Numbered from the stretch's first letter, positions 18,001 through 27,205 are shown. The stretch: 64,000 nt of DNA from Paenibacillus sp. FSL R7-0345 (GCF_038595055.1 NZ_CP152002.1:3020501-3084500); one strand, 5' to 3'. Program-made: numbers and translations. Notes: generated by a model not told the origin, from the sequence alone.

Positions 18001-18969
18001 ATGAAACTTGGAGTATTTATGGTGCTTTTCGGCGGTCGCAAGCTGGAGGATGCACTGGATTATGTAGTTTCCAAAGGGCTCAAGGCAGTAGAGATCGGCA
18101 CCGGCGGCTATCCGGGGAACAGCCACTGTGATGCAGCGCTGCTGCTGGAGAATGAGTCAGCGCTGCAGGAGTTCAAGCATCAGATCGAATCCCGCGGGCT
18201 GATCATCAGCGCGCTAAGCTGTCACGGCAATCCGCTGCATCCGCAGAAGGAGCTGGCACAAAAGGATCATGAGGCTTTTGTCAATTCCGTTAAGCTTGCC
18301 CAGAAGCTGGGGGTTCAGGTCGTTAACACCTTCTCCGGCTGTCCGGGCGACCATGAAGGCGCAAAATATCCGAACTGGCCGGTTGCCCCCTGGCCCAATG
18401 ATTACCAGGAAATTCTGGCCTGGCAGTGGGAGAATAAGGTTATTCCTTATTGGAAGGAAATGGCCGACTTCGCTACAGAGCATGGCGTAAAGATCGGTCT
18501 GGAGCTGCACGGCGGCTTTTCCGTGCACACCCCTGCAACCTTGTTGCGTCTACGGGAAGCTGCCGGTGATGCCATCGGGGCCAACCTTGATCCGAGCCAT
18601 ATGTGGTGGCAGGGTATTGATCCGGTGCAGGCGATTCACATTCTCGGCAGAGCAGGAGCGATTCATCACTTCCATGCCAAGGATACGGTGATTGATCCGG
18701 TGAATGTCAACAAGCACGGGCTTACCGATATGCAGCCGTACACCAATATGCTTGACCGCGCCTGGCAGTTCCGTTCCGTGGGCTACGGGCATGACGTGAA
18801 GACCTGGGCTGATATCATCAGCGCGCTGCGTCTGGTCGGCTATGACTATGTGGTTAGCATTGAGCATGAAGACGGCCTGATGTCGATTGAAGAGGGCTTT
18901 TCCAAAGCAGTGGATAATCTGCGCCAGGTGCTTATTGAAGAGCCGCTTGGTGAGATGTGGTGGGTGTAA
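18001..18969 (+). CDS. Sugar phosphate isomerase/epimerase (second)
   Basis: A 322-residue TIM-barrel protein, longer than the first one. Candidate metal ligands are Glu in IGLELHGG, Asp and His in GANLDPSHMWW, His in HHFHAKD and Glu in VSIEHED, a full set for a divalent metal. The start at MKLGVFMV has GAGAGGCGG upstream. A possible ATG further upstream (near 17983) lacks a site. It is 37 bases after the second dehydrogenase and six bases before the kinase-like gene. Substrate unknown. Confidence 0.85.
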   Translation: MKLGVFMVLFGGRKLEDALDYVVSKGLKAVEIGTGGYPGNSHCDAALLLENESALQEFKHQIESRGLIISALSCHGNPLHPQKELAQKDHEAFVNSVKLAQKLGVQVVNTFSGCPGDHEGAKYPNWPVAPWPNDYQEILAWQWENKVIPYWKEMADFATEHGVKIGLELHGGFSVHTPATLLRLREAAGDAIGANLDPSHMWWQGIDPVQAIHILGRAGAIHHFHAKDTVIDPVNVNKHGLTDMQPYTNMLDRAWQFRSVGYGHDVKTWADIISALRLVGYDYVVSIEHEDGLMSIEEGFSKAVDNLRQVLIEEPLGEMWWV

Positions 18970-18975
18970 AAGCCG

Positions 18976-19959
18976 GTGGAAAGCTTTACTAAGGTCAAGC
19001 TGAATGATGATCAGCTGAAGGCTGCGGTGCAGGCTGCTTTTGGTGCAGAGAGCTTTATTGTATCTGTTACAGAGCTGACCGGCGGATTTTTTAATGCGGC
19101 TTATGATCTGGAGCTGAATGATGGAAGACAGGTTGTGTTGAAGGCTGCCCCTTCCGGGGGAAGCGGAATACTCCGTTATGAAGAAAATATTATTGCCGCT
19201 GAAGTGGAAGCGCTCCGCCTTGTTGCTGCAGACGGTCGGATTCCGGTTCCGGCTGTATACAGCTTTGATGACAGCCGGAGTGTTATACCAAGTCCTTATT
19301 TTTTTATGGAAAAGGTTTACGGGCAGCCATACAGTGAGGTGAAAGAAAGCTATCCGCCCGCTGTGCGGGCGGAGATCGAGCGTGAACTGGGCCGGTATCA
19401 GCGTCTGATTAACGGGATTACCGGAACCAGATTCGGCCTTTTCGCACAGGATCAGGCAGAAGACACGTTGACATGGCGGGAGTCGTTCACCGGGTTGATC
19501 CGCACACTGCTGGAGGATGCCAGGGAGCTTAAGGTGGTCTTACCGGCAGGGGAAGATAAGATCTGGCAGGTGATGGAGCATTATCTGCCTGCATTGGATG
19601 AGGTAACTGAACCGCGTCTGATCCATTGGGACTTGTGGAATGGCAATCTGTTTGTACAGGACGGGCAGATTGTCTCGATCATAGACTGGGAACGGGCACT
19701 TTGGGGCGATGTGCTGATGGAATATTATTTCCGGCATTTTGAGCATTCCAAGCCCTTTTATGAGGGCTACGGGCAGACCTTTGACAGTGCGGGAGAACGG
19801 CTGCGTATAAAGCTGTATGATTTCTATCTTGATCTGATTATGAGGATTGAATGTGACTCACGCCAGTATAAGGATGAGAACCATATACGCTGGGCTACAC
19901 AGAACCTGGAAGAGAGCTGGAAATCCTTCAGCACCTCAGGGAACAGTCCGCTAGTATAA
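18976..19959 (+). CDS. Aminoglycoside-phosphotransferase-fold small-molecule kinase
   Basis: A 327-residue protein of the APH/choline-kinase fold. Visible motifs are the ATP-binding region (VVLKAAPSGGSG), the catalytic loop LIHWDLWNGNLF (about residues 214-225, with Asp and Asn) and the metal-binding IIDWERALWGD. The start is GTG, with only a weak ribosome binding site, and lies six bases after the previous stop, so coupling is likely. In this operon it most likely phosphorylates the sugar product rather than an antibiotic. That is inference from context. Confidence 0.8.
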   Translation: MESFTKVKLNDDQLKAAVQAAFGAESFIVSVTELTGGFFNAAYDLELNDGRQVVLKAAPSGGSGILRYEENIIAAEVEALRLVAADGRIPVPAVYSFDDSRSVIPSPYFFMEKVYGQPYSEVKESYPPAVRAEIERELGRYQRLINGITGTRFGLFAQDQAEDTLTWRESFTGLIRTLLEDARELKVVLPAGEDKIWQVMEHYLPALDEVTEPRLIHWDLWNGNLFVQDGQIVSIIDWERALWGDVLMEYYFRHFEHSKPFYEGYGQTFDSAGERLRIKLYDFYLDLIMRIECDSRQYKDENHIRWATQNLEESWKSFSTSGNSPLV

Positions 19960-19964
19960 CTTTA

Positions 19965-20002
19965 AGAAGGCCGGTCCGCCACCGCGGATACCGGCCTTCT
20001 GT
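19965..20002 (+). terminator. Terminator between sugar operon and fabV
   Basis: The arms AGAAGGCCGGT and ACCGGCCTTCT flank a 14-base loop with its own short CCGC/GCGG pairing. The T tract is short. It can serve both converging transcripts. Confidence 0.8.
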
Positions 20003-20018
20003 TCGCGCTGCAGAATGT

Positions 20019-21209
20019 TCAGAATTGGTTAGGGACGGTTACAACCGGGTCAATATCGGCCTCATAGTCAACCCCGGCGGTTTCAAAGCCGAACAGCTGG
20101 AAAAAATCTTCACGGTAACTATGCAGATCGGACAGCTCCCCGATAGTATTTGTAGCCAGCAGCGGCCACAGCCGGTCCACTTCAGCCTGCACGGCAGGGT
20201 CAAGCTCCCAGTCATCGATGCGGATACGGCCGGCTTCATCAACCGGAGTGCCTCCGGCTGCATATAATCGGTCATTGAATAGCCGGTAAGCCTGCTCAAT
20301 ACAGCCTTCGTGAGTGCCCTTTTCCTTCATGATTTTGTAAAGGAGCGAGATATAGAGTGGGACTACCGGGAGTGCTGAGCTGGACTGCGTTACCAGCCCT
20401 TTGCTGACGGCCACATAGGCCTTGCCGCCGCCGGGAGCAAGCTGGCTGTCCAGCAGCCGGGCAGTCGCCTCCAGGTGGTCTTTAGCCCGTCCAATGGTGC
20501 CCTTGCGGTAAATCTCCTGGGTCAGCTCGGGTCCGATATAGGAGAAGGCCAGTGTTACAGCATTATCAGCCAGTACCCCGGCTGCTCTCAGGCTGTCAAT
20601 CCACAGCTGCCAGTCTTCGCCGCCCATGACATGAACGGTGTCTTCGATCTCCGTCTCAGCGGCAGGCTCTACGGTGACCTGTGAGACTTCCCCGGTATGG
20701 AAATTGACGGTTTTGTTGGTATAGGGTTCACCTATAGGCTTTAGAGCGGAATTATAAACCTGACCGGTTGCAGGATCTGTCCGGCGGCCGGTGGCAACGC
20801 TGTAGATGACCAGATCCACCTGGCCCAGCTCACGCCGGATCAGATCAGCTGTGCGCTCCTTGGTTTCCTGCGTGAAGGCATCGCCGCATACACTGTAGGA
20901 GCGCAATCCTGCCTCAAGAGCCGCTTGTTCGAAGGCTGCCGAGTTGTACCAGCCTGCAGAGGCAGTGCGCGCCGCAGTAGCTGTACTTGGGCGGTAGACT
21001 CCGAGAGTGGCTGCTCCGGCACCAAAGGCCGCAGCGATTCTGGATGCCAGCCCGTAGCCGGTTGAAGCTCCAATCACCAGCACATTGCGCGGGCCCTTTA
21101 TCGCCGGCAGGGTCCGGATATACTCAATCTGCTGCTGCACCTGCCGCGCACAGCCTGCGGGATGGGCAGTTGTACATATAAAGCCCCGCGTTCTTGGCTT
21201 GATAATCAC
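20019..21209 (-). CDS. fabV: Trans-2-enoyl-CoA/ACP reductase FabV
   Basis: FabV reduces trans-2-enoyl thioesters with NADH in the last step of fatty-acid elongation. It is an alternative to FabI that is typically insensitive to triclosan. The 396-residue protein has the usual family length. The opening IIKPRTRGFICTTAHPAGC is characteristic, the NADH loop is VLVIGASTGYGLASR (about residues 44-58), and the catalytic Tyr-x8-Lys is in YRKGTIGRAK, preceded by SYIGPE. It is a single gene away from other fatty-acid genes. Confidence 0.95.
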   Translation of the reverse strand: MIIKPRTRGFICTTAHPAGCARQVQQQIEYIRTLPAIKGPRNVLVIGASTGYGLASRIAAAFGAGAATLGVYRPSTATAARTASAGWYNSAAFEQAALEAGLRSYSVCGDAFTQETKERTADLIRRELGQVDLVIYSVATGRRTDPATGQVYNSALKPIGEPYTNKTVNFHTGEVSQVTVEPAAETEIEDTVHVMGGEDWQLWIDSLRAAGVLADNAVTLAFSYIGPELTQEIYRKGTIGRAKDHLEATARLLDSQLAPGGGKAYVAVSKGLVTQSSSALPVVPLYISLLYKIMKEKGTHEGCIEQAYRLFNDRLYAAGGTPVDEAGRIRIDDWELDPAVQAEVDRLWPLLATNTIGELSDLHSYREDFFQLFGFETAGVDYEADIDPVVTVPNQF

Positions 21210-21363
21210 TTATGAATCATTCCTTTCCGGGATGCTGTGAAATTTAGCTCAATATGACATAACTGTTAGCAGTATAATAATGAGTATACGGCCTAATGAG
21301 TCAGCTTGTACAACAGTGAACCCGCAAAAATGTCCGTATTCATGTGGGGGAGGACTGGTTAAA

Positions 21364-21903
21364 ATGCTGGATTGGCTTAATCAGCACATAGACATGATAA
21401 GTCTATTATGGCTGCTGCCTGTTTGCTTCATGTTTCATGATTTTGAAGAGATTTTAACCGTGGAGAGCTGGGGTATTACTTACGGAAACAGAGTGGAAGC
21501 GGCTATTCCACCGAGGATGCGCAAAATGTACAAATCCTCTATGCAAATGACTACCAGAAATTTTGCGCTGGATGTGCTGTTTGTATATTTCCTGATCGTT
21601 TCAGTTACCGCAGCTGCAGTGTTCTTTTCCTTTTATACGCTGTATTTAGCTGTGACCGCCCTGTTTTTGCTGCATGTTTTTACTCATTTTGGACAGAGTA
21701 TTTACTTGAAGCTGTATACACCCGGAGTTGTAACAGCGCTGTTCATTGCTTTGCCATATTCGCTGTATGCCTTTTATCGGCTTCTTTCGGAAAAGATCGT
21801 TGGTCTGCACGACTTTGGATGGGCGTTGCTGCTGCTGTTTCTGTTGACTCCTCCGGTTGTCTGGGGTTTGCTGAAGCGCAGAGGACGTCATCAAAGAACA
21901 TAG
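21364..21903 (+). CDS. HXXEE-domain membrane protein
   Basis: A 179-residue integral membrane protein with four or more hydrophobic segments. The family's defining motif is HDFEE at residues 25-29 in the first segment, a possible metal site. I start it at MLDWLNQ, preceded by GGGGGAGG. An upstream extension would run through that site. The function of the HXXEE family is not established. It is a single gene. Confidence 0.78.
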   Translation: MLDWLNQHIDMISLLWLLPVCFMFHDFEEILTVESWGITYGNRVEAAIPPRMRKMYKSSMQMTTRNFALDVLFVYFLIVSVTAAAVFFSFYTLYLAVTALFLLHVFTHFGQSIYLKLYTPGVVTALFIALPYSLYAFYRLLSEKIVGLHDFGWALLLLFLLTPPVVWGLLKRRGRHQRT

Positions 21904-21940
21904 CTGACACGTATTGTATGATTCATTTTCAGAAAAGCAC

Positions 21941-21970
21941 TTGACTAAGGGGTATAATGCTAGATAAAAT
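21941..21970 (+). promoter_or_regulatory. Possible promoter of oppD
   Basis: TTGACT (21941-21946) and TAAAAT (21965-21970) are separated by 18 bp, about 70 bases before the oppD start. Confidence 0.45.
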
Positions 21971-22040
21971 ATTACTTATTGCCTATTCTATATAATGAGA
22001 ATGATTTCGTACTTTTGAAAAGAGCAGAGAGGGTGACAGG

Positions 22041-23099
22041 ATGGAGCGCCTTTTAGAGGTAAAGGACCTAGCAATTTCATTCAAGACACGCGGCGGAGAA
22101 GTGCAAGCGATCCGTGGTGTTAACTTTCATGTAAATAAAGGTGAAACACTGGCGATTGTCGGCGAATCCGGTTCCGGTAAGAGCGTAACGTCCCAGGCGG
22201 TTATGAAGCTTGTACCACAGCCGCAGGGACAATACAAACGCGGACAGATCTTGTTCGACGGACAAGACCTGATTCCGAAGACTGAGAAGCAAATGCAAAA
22301 AATCCGCGGGAAAGAAATCGGCATGATCTTCCAGGATCCGATGACTTCCCTGAATCCGATGATGAAAGTCGGAAAGCAGATTACCGAAGTATTGTTCAAA
22401 CACGAAAAAATCAGCAAGGACGCTGCTTATAAACGTGGTATCGAGCTGCTGGGCCTGGTGGGAATTCCTTCCCCGGAACGCCGTTTTCAGCAGTATCCGC
22501 ATGAGTTCTCCGGCGGTATGCGTCAGCGTGTGGTAATCGCCATGGCGCTTGCGGCGAACCCTAAGCTGCTGATTGCCGATGAGCCGACTACAGCGCTTGA
22601 CGTTACGATTCAGGCTCAGATTCTGGATCTGATGAAGGATCTGCAGAAGAAGATTAACACTGCGATTATTTTCATTACCCATGACCTTGGTGTTGTTGCC
22701 AGAATGGCTGACCGCGTTGCGGTTATGTATGCCGGACAGATTGTGGAAATGGGAACAGCGGAAGAGATCTTCTACGATCCTAGACATCCTTACACTTGGG
22801 GTCTGCTTGCTTCCATGCCAAGCCTTGACAGCAAGGGCACTATGCTGACAGCTATTCCGGGAACACCTCCCGATCTGATCAAGCCGCCTAAGGGCGATGC
22901 CTTTGCATTGCGCAGCACTTACGCTATGGCAATTGATATGGAGAAGGAACCTCCAATGTATAAGGTTTCGGACTCCCACCTGGTGAAGTCCTGGCTGATG
23001 CATCCGATGGCTCCGGCTGTCGAGCCGCCTGCAGTCGTGAAGAAGAGACAGCGTGTTTTGCCCAACGCCTATCCGCAGCCGGTGCTTGTTGAAAATTAA
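22041..23099 (+). CDS. oppD: Oligopeptide/dipeptide ABC transporter ATP-binding protein (OppD/DppD), solitary
   Basis: A 352-residue peptide-import ATPase. Walker A is GESGSGKS (about residues 40-47), QDPMTSLNPMMKVG is typical of OppD, the signature is EFSGGMRQR, Walker B is LLIADEPTTALD and the switch is THDLGVVA. The C-terminal oligo_HPY part has HPYTWGLLASMPSLD and an iron-sulphur-less tail, ending in an unusual proline-rich extension. Normally oppD sits with oppA, B, C and F. None of these is adjacent here, since an HXXEE gene precedes and a GH43 gene follows. It must work with components encoded elsewhere, or serve several transporters. Confidence 0.9.
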   Translation: MERLLEVKDLAISFKTRGGEVQAIRGVNFHVNKGETLAIVGESGSGKSVTSQAVMKLVPQPQGQYKRGQILFDGQDLIPKTEKQMQKIRGKEIGMIFQDPMTSLNPMMKVGKQITEVLFKHEKISKDAAYKRGIELLGLVGIPSPERRFQQYPHEFSGGMRQRVVIAMALAANPKLLIADEPTTALDVTIQAQILDLMKDLQKKINTAIIFITHDLGVVARMADRVAVMYAGQIVEMGTAEEIFYDPRHPYTWGLLASMPSLDSKGTMLTAIPGTPPDLIKPPKGDAFALRSTYAMAIDMEKEPPMYKVSDSHLVKSWLMHPMAPAVEPPAVVKKRQRVLPNAYPQPVLVEN

Positions 23100-23143
23100 T
23101 ACACTGTATTAATTAACTGCTGCAGCAGCATAATAGTAAGATC

Positions 23144-23177
23144 AGCGTCAGGCCGTTCAACGGCTTGGCGCTTTTTT
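23144..23177 (+). terminator. Terminator after oppD
   Basis: The stem AGCGtCaggCCGTT / AACGGcttGgCGCT is followed by six or seven T. Confidence 0.85.
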
Positions 23178-23320
23178 GCGTCTTGTTTTCCACGCGGAAC
23201 AACAATGAGTAGAATTATATTTTATGTTAATATGAAATAATATTTATTTATTTAAATAAAACTATTGACTATTTTACCTTTCCGCAGCAAAATGTAAGGG
23301 TATACATAGGAGGTAAATTG

Positions 23321-24754
23321 ATGAAAAAACGTGCTATGACCACAATGTTACTGTTAACGGTTTTGTCAGGCTGCAGCGGAAGCGGCAGCAGTGCGCCAAG
23401 GTTTGAAAATGTATCTGTACATGATCCTTCAGTTCTCAAGGCAGGTGATACGTATTATGTATTCGGCTCTCACCTCGCTTCTGCCAAATCCAAGGACTTG
23501 ATGGCCTGGGAGCAGATCTCCTCCGTGGTGGAGGACGGAAACGTACTCATTCCTAATGTAACCGAAGAGCTTAGCGAGACCTTCAGCTGGGCGCAGTCGG
23601 ATACACTCTGGGCACCTGATGTCATTCAGCTTGCCGACGGCAAATTCTACATGTATTATGACGCCTGCCGCGGGGATTCGCCGTTGTCGGCGATGGGAAT
23701 CGCTGTCTCGGATAAGATTGAAGGGCCTTACAAGGACCTCGGGGTTATTTTGAAATCCGGCATGGCCGGGATCGGCGATGACGGTGAAGTTTATGATGCC
23801 ACCCGGAAGCCGAACGTTGTGGACCCGGATGTCTTTTTCGATAAGGAAGGCAAGCTGTGGATGGTTTATGGTTCGTACTCCGGCGGAATTTTCATTCTGG
23901 AGCTTGATCCTGCCAGCGGCTTCCCGCTTCCAGACCAGGGCTATGGCAAAAAGCTGCTCGGAGCCAATCATGCCCGGATTGAAGGGCCTTATATGCTGTA
24001 CAGTCCTGAAACCGACTACTACTATCTGTTTCTCTCATATGGCGGGCTTGATGCGAACGGCGGATATAATATCCGTGTAGCCCGCTCCAAGAATCCCGAC
24101 GGACCGTTTGAAGACTCCGAAGGCAAATCGATGCTGGATGCGGCCGGTAACCCTGACAAGCTGTTCGATGATCCGGTGTACGCACCATACGGCGTCAAGC
24201 TGATGGGCAATTTCGAATTTCTGAACACCGCAGATGAACCGGAGGCGACGGGGGAAGGTTACGTATCTCCGGGACATAATTCAGCCTATTACGATGAGAA
24301 AAGCGGCCGGTATTTCCTGATCTTCCATACACGGTTCCCTTACCGCGGCGAAGAGCATGAAGTGCGTGTGCATCAGATGTTCATGAACGAGGACGGCTGG
24401 CCTGTAGTCGCACCGCACCGCTATGGCGGAGAGACCATCGGCAGCTACCAAGCAGATGACATTACCGGCGAGTACAAATATATTAATCATGGCAGGGATA
24501 TCAGTGCTGAGTCCGTAGAATCTGAAGTAATTGAGCTGACCGCTGACGGCAAAATAACAGGAGCAGTTAGCGGTACATGGAGCTTGGACGGCGGGCATAC
24601 GGCGAAAATTACCGTTGAAGGCACAGTGTTCAGCGGTGTGTTCTTACGGGAATGGAACGAGGCTGTAAAAGGCGATGTGATGACCTTTACCGCATTATCC
24701 GGAGACGGCACTGCGATTTGGGGAAGCCATGTATCCCAAGGAAACTCGAAGTAA
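23321..24754 (+). CDS. Secreted GH43 arabinan endo-1,5-alpha-L-arabinanase, lipoprotein
   Basis: A 477-residue glycoside hydrolase family 43 enzyme that cuts alpha-1,5-arabinan outside the cell. The lipobox LSGC (Cys near residue 18) anchors it. The five-bladed propeller shows the catalytic base in HDPSVLKAGDTYYVFGSH, the pKa-modulating Asp in VVDPDVFFDKEGKLWMVYGS and the acid Glu in RIEGPYMLYS. The C-terminal part (about residues 380-477) is a lipocalin-like beta-domain common in Bacillus arabinanases. The start is the ATG, with AGGAGGT seven bases upstream. No arabinose genes are adjacent. Confidence 0.9.
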   Translation: MKKRAMTTMLLLTVLSGCSGSGSSAPRFENVSVHDPSVLKAGDTYYVFGSHLASAKSKDLMAWEQISSVVEDGNVLIPNVTEELSETFSWAQSDTLWAPDVIQLADGKFYMYYDACRGDSPLSAMGIAVSDKIEGPYKDLGVILKSGMAGIGDDGEVYDATRKPNVVDPDVFFDKEGKLWMVYGSYSGGIFILELDPASGFPLPDQGYGKKLLGANHARIEGPYMLYSPETDYYYLFLSYGGLDANGGYNIRVARSKNPDGPFEDSEGKSMLDAAGNPDKLFDDPVYAPYGVKLMGNFEFLNTADEPEATGEGYVSPGHNSAYYDEKSGRYFLIFHTRFPYRGEEHEVRVHQMFMNEDGWPVVAPHRYGGETIGSYQADDITGEYKYINHGRDISAESVESEVIELTADGKITGAVSGTWSLDGGHTAKITVEGTVFSGVFLREWNEAVKGDVMTFTALSGDGTAIWGSHVSQGNSK

Positions 24755-24775
24755 TGTTAGTTATAAGCTGATTAG

Positions 24776-24820
24776 AAAAAGGCAGCCCGCTCAGCGCACT
24801 CTATGCGTCAAGCGGGCTGC
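24776..24820 (-). terminator. Terminator of fabF (also convergent GH43)
   Basis: The arms GCAGCCCGCT and AGCGGGCTGC lie 35 bases after the fabF stop. On the minus strand the stem is followed by TTTTT, so it mainly ends fabF. Confidence 0.82.
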
Positions 24821-24854
24821 TGCTGTGAATAAAGGTAAAGAGGAACTGATAAGA

Positions 24855-26090
24855 TTACAGGTATTTCCGCAGCACAATAACTGCATTGTGTCCGCCGAAG
24901 CCGAATGAATTGGAGATGCCGATATCCAGATCTGCCTTCCGGGCGGTATTCGGCACATAGTCCAGATCACAGACATCATCAGGCGTCTGCTGGTTAATTG
25001 TAGGCGGTATCAGCCCCTGGGTGATGCTCTTGATCAGAGCGACAGCCTCCAGCCCGCCAGCTGCTCCCAGGGTGTGACCGGTCATCGATTTATTCGCCGT
25101 AACCGGAATGCGGTAAGCCGCCTCCCCGAACAGCTTCTTGATCGCTGCCGTCTCCGAACGGTCGCCGATCAGCGTGCTGGTAGCATGGGCGCTGATCAGG
25201 CCCACTTCTTCAGGCTGCACTCCCGCTTCCCGCAAAGCCAGCTTCATAGCCAGGTAAGCCCCCGTGCCTTCCGGATGAGTGGCTACCATATGATAAGCAT
25301 CCGAACTGGCGCCATAGCCGGTAACTTCGGCATAGATGGCTGCATTCCGCCGGAGGGCGTGTGACAATGACTCCAGTATCAGAATGGCGCCGCCTTCGCC
25401 GATCACGAAGCCGTCCCGGCTCCCGTCAAACGGACGGCTGGCCTTCTCCGGCGCATCATTGCGGGTAGACAGGGAGGTTGCATTCCCGAAGCTGGCCAGC
25501 GAGATTTCAGTAACGGCTGCTTCCGCACCGCCGGCAATAACGCAGTCGGCACCGCCGTAACGGATCAGCCGGAAAGCCTCGCCGATGGCCGTATTGCCGA
25601 TTGAACAGGCAGTGACAGGCGAGAGCGTAGGCCCTTGTGCCCCGAACCGTATACTGATCGTTGCCGCCGCCATATTGGAGATCAGCATGGGAATGAGCGT
25701 CGGGCTGACTCTTTCCGGCCCGCGTGTCCTGAGCAGCTCAGCCTGCTCCATTAGTGTATGAATCCCGCCAACGCCTGAACCGACATACACGCCAAGCCGC
25801 TCCCGGTCGATCTGCTCCAGCTGCAGACCGGAATCAGCCCAGGCATCCTCGGCGGCTGCCAGCGCAAACTGGGTGAACCGGTCCATCCGCCGGGCTTCCT
25901 TGCGGCCGAACCGGCCTTCCGGATCAAAGTCTGTGACTTGTCCGGCGATTTTGCTTTTATAGCGGTCTGTATTAAATGAAGTAATAGGCGAGATTCCGGA
26001 TTCTCCGGCGCTCAGACGTCCCCAGAATTGCTCCACAGTATTGCCGAGCGGTGAAATGACGCCCAAACCAGTGATAACTACACGTTCCAT
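24855..26090 (-). CDS. fabF: Beta-ketoacyl-ACP synthase II (FabF)
   Basis: A 411-residue condensing enzyme that elongates acyl-ACP with malonyl-ACP. The catalytic triad is visible: Cys in TACSIGNTAIGEA (near residue 163), His in SAHATSTLIGD and His in NKSMTGHTLGAAGG. GLGVISPLGN opens the protein and FGFGGHNAVIVL closes it, as in FabF. It stands alone, without acpP or fabD, and diverges from an MmyB-type regulator, so it may be an accessory synthase under special control and not the housekeeping copy. Confidence 0.93.
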   Translation of the reverse strand: MERVVITGLGVISPLGNTVEQFWGRLSAGESGISPITSFNTDRYKSKIAGQVTDFDPEGRFGRKEARRMDRFTQFALAAAEDAWADSGLQLEQIDRERLGVYVGSGVGGIHTLMEQAELLRTRGPERVSPTLIPMLISNMAAATISIRFGAQGPTLSPVTACSIGNTAIGEAFRLIRYGGADCVIAGGAEAAVTEISLASFGNATSLSTRNDAPEKASRPFDGSRDGFVIGEGGAILILESLSHALRRNAAIYAEVTGYGASSDAYHMVATHPEGTGAYLAMKLALREAGVQPEEVGLISAHATSTLIGDRSETAAIKKLFGEAAYRIPVTANKSMTGHTLGAAGGLEAVALIKSITQGLIPPTINQQTPDDVCDLDYVPNTARKADLDIGISNSFGFGGHNAVIVLRKYL

Positions 26091-26165
26091 ATAAAATCCT
26101 CCTACAATCAGGCTATTATTCTCCCAAGCGGGTACATAGACTATTTTTCCACTTTGCTTATCCTA

Positions 26166-26194
26166 TTACAAGTTGTGGTTTATACTAGTATAAT
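26166..26194 (+). promoter_or_regulatory. Promoter with overlapping palindromic operator
   Basis: TTACAA (26166-26171) and TATAAT (26189-26194) are 17 bp apart. The perfect 14-bp palindrome TTATACTAGTATAA (26180-26193) covers the -10 box. It lies between divergent fabF and the MmyB-type regulator and is a good site for autorepression. Confidence 0.7.
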
Positions 26195-26237
26195 TACTAC
26201 CAGTGTAACAATGGGGACAGATAAGGAGGGCATAAAA

Positions 26238-27083
26238 ATGTCCAATAAGACGAGATTGCAGGCATTGTCGGGGTTTCTCAAATCCCGCAGAGCAGCGCTT
26301 ACACCGGCTGCAGTCGGGCTGCCGGAAGGGACGCGCAGACGCACCCCCGGTCTGAGACGGGAAGAGGTAGCACAGCTGGCAGGGGTGAGCAGTACATGGT
26401 ACACATGGCTTGAGCAGGGGCGGGACATCAAGGTATCGCCTTCGGTACTTGAATGCATCGCCGCAGCGCTCCGGCTGACCAAGGATGAACGGAACTATCT
26501 GTTTGCACTGGCGCTGGACAACGGTCCGGGACCGGCAGCCTACCAGCAGGAGGAAATCACAATAATCAGCCCCTCTCTGCAAAAAATTCTGCAGGAGCTC
26601 ACGACCTGCCCGACCATTATTTCTGACCGTCACTGCAATATTGTCGGCTGGAATGAGGCGGCCGCCCATGTATTTCTCGATTTTGCCCGGCTGCCGGCGG
26701 AAGGCCGCAATATGATCTCCCTCTTGTTTGTCCGCAAGGAATTCCAGCGACTGGCAGTGAACTGGGAGCAGTTTGTGCGGGGGTATTTAGCTATATTCCG
26801 GGCCTATTACGGGCAATATGTGGAAGACCGCTGGTATGATGATTTTATCGCGGAGATGAAGGGGCAGCATCCCCGTTTTCAGGAGCTGTGGGAGGAGAGC
26901 AGGGTCAGCAGTGCACCGGATGTGGTGCTTGAATTCCGTCATGCCAAAGCGGGGAAAATGCTCTTTCACCTCACCTCGCTGCAGGTGCACGGAACTGCTG
27001 ATTTGCGCTGCAGCATCTATACTCCGGCTGACAATTCCGGTACAGAATCAAAGCTGCAGCAGCTGATGAAGGATGCTGTCTGA
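26238..27083 (+). CDS. XRE-type regulator with MmyB-like ligand-binding domain
   Basis: A 281-residue regulator. The N-terminal helix-turn-helix (residues about 10-85) has the hallmark GTRRRTPGLRREEVAQLAGV and STWYTWLEQGRDI. The C-terminal MmyB-like PAS-type domain (about 105-275) includes NIVGWNEAAAHVFLDF and FVRGYLAIFRAYYGQY. The ATG follows AGGAGGG. Crystal work on MmyB relatives found fatty acids in the pocket, so its divergent pairing with fabF suggests control of that gene by acyl compounds. This is inference. Confidence 0.88.
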   Translation: MSNKTRLQALSGFLKSRRAALTPAAVGLPEGTRRRTPGLRREEVAQLAGVSSTWYTWLEQGRDIKVSPSVLECIAAALRLTKDERNYLFALALDNGPGPAAYQQEEITIISPSLQKILQELTTCPTIISDRHCNIVGWNEAAAHVFLDFARLPAEGRNMISLLFVRKEFQRLAVNWEQFVRGYLAIFRAYYGQYVEDRWYDDFIAEMKGQHPRFQELWEESRVSSAPDVVLEFRHAKAGKMLFHLTSLQVHGTADLRCSIYTPADNSGTESKLQQLMKDAV

Positions 27084-27205
27084 TAAGTTGTGATAAAAAA
27101 TATTTATGTATTCATAAAAAACAATAAATATGCAATATCTCGATTCCGGCATATACTTCTTATATGATGTTAACTATAGGGCGAACGGAAAAGGAGTATG
27201 TCACA

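Noticed and set aside
18976..19959. Aminoglycoside resistance gene
   Set aside because: The fold is that of APH kinases, but the position at the end of a sugar operon points to a metabolic substrate.
22077..23003. 308-residue minus-strand reading frame
   Set aside because: It is antisense to oppD, which has all ABC ATPase motifs.
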